From contig JAZGUH010000261.1 of the NCBI GenBank assembly GCA_037893225.1, forward strand, positions 248,001-312,000: 64,000 bases of DNA. Direction: 5' to 3'. A program made the position numbers and the translations under genes. The stretch comes from Hippasteria phrygiana. Its lineage: Eukaryota; Echinodermata; Asteroidea; Valvatida; Goniasteridae. Positions 57,201 through 64,000 of the stretch are shown in pieces; the stretch's first letter is position 1; each line of letters begins with the position of its first letter. The notes beneath the pieces were generated by a model. It saw only the letters and a list, made by a program, of their open reading frames with translations, had not been told where the DNA came from and did no database searches.

Positions 57201-59860
57201 CCACATTTTCAGATGAACGCCCCTCATTTTCCCTGTTCATAATTGAATGGGATATTGACCAAATCCAGTATGTTTTACACGTATGGGTAGCTTAGATCTA
57301 GCGCAACAATTTGAGACCATCGCCAGCTTCAGAGCGTTAGAACTCGTGGAGAAAATTCAAACCTCGCAACAAATTTCTTCCCGTGAACTCTGTGTGCGTT
57401 CTCCCGTTTACTGCATTGTGACTGCTTAACGTTTGCCAAATTTTCAGATGAACGCCCCTCCTTTCCCTGTTCATAATTGAATGGGATATTGACCAAATCC
57501 AGTATGTTTTACACGTATGGGTAGCTTAGATCTAGCGCAACAATTTGAGACCATCGCCAGCTTCAGAGCGTTAAAACTCGTGGAGAAAATTCAAACCTCG
57601 CAACAAATTTCTTCCCGTGAACTCTTTGTGCGTTCTCCCGTTTACTGCATTGTGACTGCTTAACGTTTGCAAAATTTTCAGATGAACGCCCCTCCTTTCC
57701 CTGTTCATAATTGAATGGGATATTGACCAAATCCAGTAATTTTTACACGTATGGGAAGCTTAGATCTAGCGCAACAATTTGAGACCATCGCCAGCTTCAG
57801 AGCGTTAGAACTCGTGGAGAAAATTCAAACCTCGCAACAAATTTCTTCCCGTGAACTCTGTGTGCGTTTTCCCGTTTACTGCATTGTGACTGCTTAACGT
57901 TTGCCACATTTTCAGATGAACGCCCCTCCTTTCCTTTTTCATAATTGAATAGGATATTGACAAAATCCAGCAATTTGTACACGTATGGGTAGCTTAGATC
58001 TAGCGCAACAATTTGAGACCATCGCCAGCTTCAGAGCGTTAGAACTCGTGGAGAAAATTCAAACCTCGCAACAAATTTCTTCCCGTGAACTCTTTGTGCG
58101 TTCTCCCGTTTACTGCATTGTGACTGCTTAACGTTTGCCAAATTTTCAGATGAACGCCCCTCCTTTCCCTGTTCATAATTGAATGGGATATTGACCAAAT
58201 CCAGTATGTTTTACACGTATGGGTAGCTTAGATCTAGCGCAACAATTTGAGACCATCGCCAGCTTCAGAGCCTTAGAACTCGTGGAGAAAATTCAAACCT
58301 CGCAACAAATTTCTTCCCGTGAACTCTGTGTGCGTTTTCCCGTTTACTGCATTGTGACTGCTTAACGTTTGCCACATTTTCAGATGAACGCCCCTCCTTT
58401 CCCTGTTCATAATTGAATAGGATATTGACAAAATCCAGCAATTTGTACACGTATGGGTAGCTTAGATCTAGCGCAACAATTTGAGACCATCGCCAGCTTC
58501 AGAGCGTTAGAACTCGTGGAGAAAATTCAAACCTCGCAACAAATTTCTTCCCGTGAACTCTTTGTGCGTTTTCCCGTTTACTGCATTGTGACTGCTTAAC
58601 GTTTGCCACATTTTCAGATGAACGCCCCTCCTTTCCCTTTTCATAATTGAATAGGATATTGACAAAATCCAGCAATTTGTACACGTATGGGTAGCTTAGA
58701 TCTAGCGCAACAATTTGAGACCATCGCCAGCTTCACAGCGTTAGAACTCTTCGAGAAAATTCAAACCTCGCAACAAATTTCTTCCCGTGAACTCTGTGTG
58801 CGTTCTCCCGTTTACTGCATTGTGACTGCTTAACGTTTGCCAAATTTTCAGATGAACGCCCCTCCTTTCCCTGTTCATAATTGAATGGGATATTGACCAA
58901 ATCCAGTATGTTTTACACGTATGGGTAGCTTAGATCTAGCGCAACAATTTGAGACCATCGCCAGCTTCAGAGCGTTAAAACTCGTGGAGAAAATTCAAAC
59001 CTCGCAACAAATTTCTTCCCGTGAACTCTTTGTGCGTTCTCCCGTTTACTGCATTGTGACTGCTTAACGTTTGCAAAATTTCCAGATGAACGCCCCTCCT
59101 TTCCCTGTTCATAATTGAATAGGATATTGACAAAATCCAGCAAATTGTACACGTATGGGTAGCTTAGATCTAGCGCAACAATTTGAGACCATCGCCAGCT
59201 TCAGAGCGTTAGAACTCGTGGAGAAAATTCAAACCTCGCAACAAATGTCTTCCCGTGAACTCTGTGTGCGTTCTCCCGTTTACTGCATTGTGACTGCTTA
59301 ACGTTTGCCACATTTTCAGATGAACGCCCCTCCTTTCCCTTTTCATAATTGAATAGGATATTGACAAAATCCAGCAATTTGTACACGTATGGGTAGCTTA
59401 GATCTAGCGCAACAATTTGAGACCATCGCCAGCTTCAGAGCGTTAGAACTCGTGGAGAAAATTCAAACCTCGCAACAAATTTCTTCCCGTGAACTCTTTG
59501 TGCGTTCTCCCGTTTACTGCATTGTGACTGCTTAACGTTTGCCAAATTTTCAGATGAACGCCCCTCCTTTCCCTGTTCATAATTGAATGGGATATTGACC
59601 AAATCCAGTATGTTTTACACGTATGGGTAGCTTAGATCTAGCGCAACAATTTGAGACCATCGCCAGCTTCAGAGCCTTAGAACTCGTGGAGAAAATTCAA
59701 ACCTCGCAACAAATTTCTTCCCGTGAACTCTTTGTGCGTTTTCCCGTTTACTGCATTGTGACTGCTTAACGTTTGCCACATTTTCAGATGAACGCCCCTC
59801 CTTTCCCTTTTCATAATTGAATAGGATATTGACAAAATCCAGCAATTTGTACACGTATGG
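54300..59860 (+). repeat. Large tandem duplication within satellite B (about 2.6-2.8 kb)
   Basis: A block with landmarks at 55456, 55690, 56158 and 56392 recurs at 58265, 58499, 58967 and 59201, a constant 2,809-bp offset. An adjoining part (the rare 'gaactttgtgtgc' at 54342) recurs 2,574 bp later at 56916. The difference of one monomer shows a gain or loss after duplication. Confidence 0.75.
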
Positions 59861-60699
59861 GTAGCTTAGATCTAGCGCAACAATTTGAGACCATCGCCAG
59901 CTTCACAGCGTTAGAACTCTTCGAGAAAATTCAAACCTCGCAACAAATTTCTTCCCGTGAACTCTGTGTGCGTTCTCCCGTTTACTGCATTGTGACTGCT
60001 TAACGTTTGCCACATTTTCAGATGAACGCCCCTCCTTTCCCTGTTCATAATTGAATGGGATATTGACCAAATCCAGTATGTTTTACACGTATGGGTAGCT
60101 TAGATCTAGCGCAACAATTTGAGACCATCGCCAGCTTCAGAGCGTTAAAACTCGTGGAGAAAATTCAAACCTCGCAACAAATTTCTTCCCGTGAACTCTT
60201 TGTGCGTTCTCCCGTTTACTGCATTGTGACTGCTTAACGTTTGCAAAATTTTCAGATGAACGCCCCTCCTTTCCCTGTTCATAATTGAATGGGATATTGA
60301 CCAAATCCAGTATGTTTTACACGTATGGGTAGCTTAGATCTAGCGCAACAATTTGAGACCATCGCCAGCTTCACAGCGTTAGAACTCGTGGAGAAAATTC
60401 AAACCTCGCAACAAATTTCTTCCCGTGACCTCTGTGTGCGTTCTCCCGTTTACTGCATTGTGACTGCTTAACATTTGCCAAATTTTCAGATGAACGCCCC
60501 TCCTTTCCCTGTTCATAATTGAATGGGATATTGACCAAATCCAGTATGTTTTACACGTATGGGTAGCTTAGATCTAGCGCAACAATTTGAGACCATCGCC
60601 AGCTTCAGAGCGTTAGAACTCGTGGAGAAAATTCAAACCTCGCAACAAATTTCTTCCCGTGAACTCTGTGTGCGTTCTCCCGTTTACTGCATTGTGACT

Positions 60700-63600
60700 G
60701 CTTAACGTTTGCCAAATTTTCAGATGAACGCCCCTCCTTTCCCTGTTCATAATTGAATGGGATATTGACCAAATCCAGTATGTTTTACACGTATGGGTAG
60801 CTTAGATCTAGCGCAACAATTTGAGACCATCGCCAGCTTCACAGCGTTAGAACTCGTGGAGAAAATTCAAACCTCGCAACAAATTTCTTCCCGTGAACTC
60901 TGTGTGCGTTTTCCCGTTTACTGCATTGTGACTGCTTAACGTTTGCCACATTTTGCAGATGAACGCCCCTCCTTTCCCTATTCATAATTGAATGGGATAT
61001 TGACCAAATCCAGTATGTTTTACACGTATGGGTAGCTTAGATCTAGCGCAACAATTTGAGACCATCGCTAGCTTCTGAACGTTAGAACTCGTGGAGAAAA
61101 TTCAAACCTCGCAACAAATTTCTTCCCGTGAACTCTGTGTGCGTTCTCCCGTTTACTGCATTGTGACTGCTTAACATTTGCCAAATTTTCAGATGAACGC
61201 CCCTCCTTTCCCTGTTCATAATTGAATGGGATATTGACCAAATCCAGTATGTTTTACACGTATGGGTAGCTTAGATCTATCGCAACAATTTGAGACCATC
61301 GCCAGCTTCACAGCGTTAGAACTCTTCGAGAAAATTCAAACCTTGCAACAAATTTCTTCCCGTGAACTCTGTGTGCGTTCTCCCGTTTACTGCATTGTGA
61401 CTGCTTAACGTTTGCCACATTTTCAGATGAACGCCCCTCCTTTCCCTGTTCATAATTGAATGGGATATTGACCAAATCCAGTATGTTTTACACGTATGGG
61501 TAGCTTAGATCTAGCGCAACAATTTGAGACCATCGCCAGCTTCAGAGCGTTAGAACTCGTAGAGAAAATTCAAACCTCGCAACAAATTTCTTCCCGTGAA
61601 CTCTGTGTGCGTTCTCCCGTTTACTGCATTGTGACTGCTTAACGTTTGCCAAATTTTCAGATGAACGCCCCTCCTTTCCCTGTTCATAATTGAATGGGAT
61701 AATGACCAAATCCAGTATGTTTTACACGTATGGGTAGCTTAGATCTAGCGCAACAATTTGAGACCATCGCCAGCTTCAGAGCGTTAGAACTCTTCGAGAC
61801 AATTCAAACCTTGCAACAAATTTCTTCCCGTGAACTCTGTGTGCGTTCTCCCGTTTACTGCATTGTGACTGCTTAACGTTTGCCAAATTTTCAGATGAAC
61901 GCCCCTCCTTTCCCTGTTTATAATTGAATGGGATATTGACCAAATCCAGTATGTCTTACACGTATGGGTAGCTTAGATCTAGCGCAACAATTTGAGACTA
62001 TCGCCAGCTTCAGAGCCTTAGAACTCGTGGAGAAAATTCGAACCTCGCAACACATTTCTTCCCGTGAACTCTTTGTGGGTTCTCCCGTTTACTGCATTGT
62101 GACTGCTTAACGTTTGCCAAATTTTCAGATGAACGCCCCTCCTTTCCCTGTTCATAATTGAATGGGATATTGACCAAATCCAGTATGTTTTACACGTATG
62201 GGTAGCTTAGATCTAGCGCAACAATTTGAGACCATCGCCAGCTTCAGAGCGTTAGAACTCGTGGAGAAAATTCAAACCTCGCAACAAATTTCTTCCCGTG
62301 AACTCTGTGTGCGTTCTCCCGTTTACTGCATTGTGACTGCTTAACGTTTGCCAAATTTTCAGATGAACGCCCCTCCTTTCCCTGTTCATAATTGAATGGG
62401 ATATTGACCAAATCCAGTATGTTTTACACGTATGGGTAGCTTAGATCTAGCGCAACAATTTGAGACCATCGCCAGCTTCACAGCGTTAGAACTCGTGGAG
62501 AAAATTCAAACCTCGCAACAAATTTCTTCCCGTGAACTCTGTGTGCGTTTTCCCGTTTACTGCATTGTGACTGCTTAACGTTTGCCACATTTTGCAGATG
62601 AACGCCCCTCCTTTCCCTATTCATAATTGAATGGGATATTGACCAAATCCAGTATGTTTTACACGTATGGGTAGCTTAGATCTAGCGCAACAATTTGAGA
62701 CCATCGCTAGCTTCTGAACGTTAGAACTCGTGGAGAAAATTCAAACCTCGCAACAAATTTCTTCCCGTGAACTCTGTGTGCGTTCTCCCGTTTACTGCAT
62801 TGTGACTGCTTAACATTTGCCAAATTTTCAGATGAACGCCCCTCCTTTCCCTGTTCATAATTGAATGGGATATTGACCAAATCCAGTATGTTTTACACGT
62901 ATGGGTAGCTTAGATCTATCGCAACAATTTGAGACCATCGCCAGCTTCACAGCGTTAGAACTCTTCGAGAAAATTCAAACCTTGCAACAAATTTCTTCCC
63001 GTGAACTCTGTGTGCGTTCTCCCGTTTACTGCATTGTGACTGCTTAACGTTTGCCACATTTTCAGATGAACGCCCCTCCTTTCCCTGTTCATAATTGAAT
63101 GGGATATTGACCAAATCCAGTATGTTTTACACGTATGGGTAGCTTAGATCTAGCGCAACAATTTGAGACCATCGCCAGCTTCAGAGCGTTAGAACTCGTA
63201 GAGAAAATTCAAACCTCGCAACAAATTTCTTCCCGTGAACTCTGTGTGCGTTCTCCCGTTTACTGCATTGTGACTGCTTAACGTTTGCCAAATTTTCAGA
63301 TGAACGCCCCTCCTTTCCCTGTTCATAATTGAATGGGATAATGACCAAATCCAGTATGTTTTACACGTATGGGTAGCTTAGATCTAGCGCAACAATTTGA
63401 GACCATCGCCAGCTTCAGAGCGTTAGAACTCTTCGAGAAAATTCAAACCTTGCAACAAATTTCTTCCCGTGAACTCTGTGTGCGTTCTCCCGTTTACTGC
63501 ATTGTGACTGCTTAACGTTTGCCAAATTTTCAGATGAACGCCCCTCCTTTCCCTGTTTATAATTGAATGGGATATTGACCAAATCCAGTATGTTTTACAC

Positions 63601-63900
63601 GTATGGGTAGCTTAGATCTAGCGCAACAATTTGAGACCATCGCCAGCTTCAGAGCGTTAGAACTCGTGGAGAAAATTCAAACCTCGCAACAAATTTCTTC
63701 CCGTGAACTCTGTGTGCGTTCTCCCGTTTACTGCATTGTGACTGCTTAACGTTTGCCAAATTTTCAGATGAACGCCCCTCCTTTCCCTGTTCATAATTAA
63801 ATGGGATATTGACCAAATCCAGTAATGTTTACACGTATGGGTAGCTTAGATCTAGCGCAGCAATTTGAGACCATCGCCAGCTTCAGAGCGTTAGAACTCG
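60700..63900 (+). repeat. Tandem duplication of a 7-monomer satellite B block (1,639 bp)
   Basis: Rare variants 'ttttgcagatg' (60951), 'gcttctgaacg' (61071) and 'gggataatgacc' (61696) each recur 1,639 bp later (62590, 62710, 63335). The block is seven 234-bp monomers plus the one extra G. Confidence 0.85.
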
Positions 63901-64000
63901 TGGAGAAAATTCAAACCTCGCAACAAATTTCTTCCCGTGAACTTTGTGTGCGTTCTCCTGTTTACTGCATTGTGACTGCTTAACGTTTGCCAAATTTCCA

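Larger units (their letters stand above)
46690..64000 (+). repeat. Satellite B array (234-bp monomer)
   Basis: About 74 head-to-tail monomers of 234 bp run to the window end; occasional units are 233 or 235 bp. Hallmarks are 'gatgaacgcccctcctttcc', 'gggtagcttagatctagcgc', 'gagaaaattcaaacctcgca' and 'cccgtttactgcattgtgac'. Two main subtypes differ at 'actcgtggag' versus 'actcttcgag'. It shares several blocks with satellite A in the same order, so the two families have a common ancestor. The 61-codon minus-strand frame repeated here is a by-product of the short unit. No gene is supported. Confidence 0.97.

Noticed and set aside
46799..59854. 61-codon minus-strand ORF repeated in satellite B
   Set aside because: Present in many but not all monomers at the 234-bp period, with no sign of selection for the frame.
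1..64000. CRISPR array or bacterial defence locus suggested by the regular repeats
   Set aside because: Repeats are contiguous 231-234-bp monomers without unique spacers, no cas genes are present, and the embedded element is a eukaryotic Polinton.
46690..64000. CENP-B box in satellite B ('cttcgagaaaatt')
   Set aside because: Only the TTCG matches; the downstream A and CGGG positions of the CENP-B box are absent.

Overview
The window is repetitive eukaryotic DNA, most likely from an invertebrate animal. About three quarters is tandem satellite, and a single 15-kb Polinton (Maverick) element, a self-synthesising virus-like DNA transposon, is inserted in it. The host cannot be named from this sequence. 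Animal origin is inferred from the Polinton gene set and its close similarity, as I recall it, to Polinton families of invertebrates. There are no rRNA or tRNA genes, no CRISPR array and no bacterial operons.

Layout. (1) 1-28029: satellite A, monomers of 231 or 232 bp (the difference is one G in 'tatgactt' versus 'tatggactt'), about 121 head-to-tail copies, with higher-order and multi-kilobase tandem duplications. (2) 28030-42994: the Polinton, with ~235-bp terminal inverted repeats starting AGTAG, flanked by a 6-bp target duplication TCAAAT. Joining the flanks rebuilds one intact satellite A monomer. (3) 42995-44072: satellite A continues in the same orientation. (4) 44073-46689: satellite A is abruptly inverted at a fold-back junction and arranged as a 966-bp higher-order repeat. 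(5) 46690-64000: satellite B, 234-bp monomers, about 74 copies, recognisably related to satellite A, running off the window edge.

Polinton gene order: SAP-like ORF and protein-primed DNA polymerase B (+), two paralogous penton-like proteins (-), conserved 335-aa protein (+), proline-rich tail-anchored protein (+), retroviral-type integrase (-), 137-aa membrane protein (+), double-jelly-roll major capsid protein (+), A32-like packaging ATPase (+), small ORFs, a conserved 228-aa protein, a second proline-rich tail-anchored protein, a 77-aa membrane protein, a coiled-coil membrane protein and a 214-aa membrane protein (+). Together these cover replication (polymerase, TIRs), integration (integrase), virion building (MCP, penton-like proteins) and genome packaging (ATPase). 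Several small membrane proteins of unknown role suggest a membrane-associated particle. I found no adenain-type maturation protease.

This copy looks broken or badly sequenced at several points: a frame offset in the polymerase between motifs B and C, another near its N-terminus, an in-frame TAA near the start of the capsid gene, and an in-frame TAA before the conserved C-terminal tail of the coiled-coil protein. The TIRs nevertheless remain almost identical. The most intriguing signal is a -1-frame tail after the 214-aa gene that contains both PPSY and PSAP, the two classic late-domain motifs, and starts at an A_AAA_AAA slippery run.
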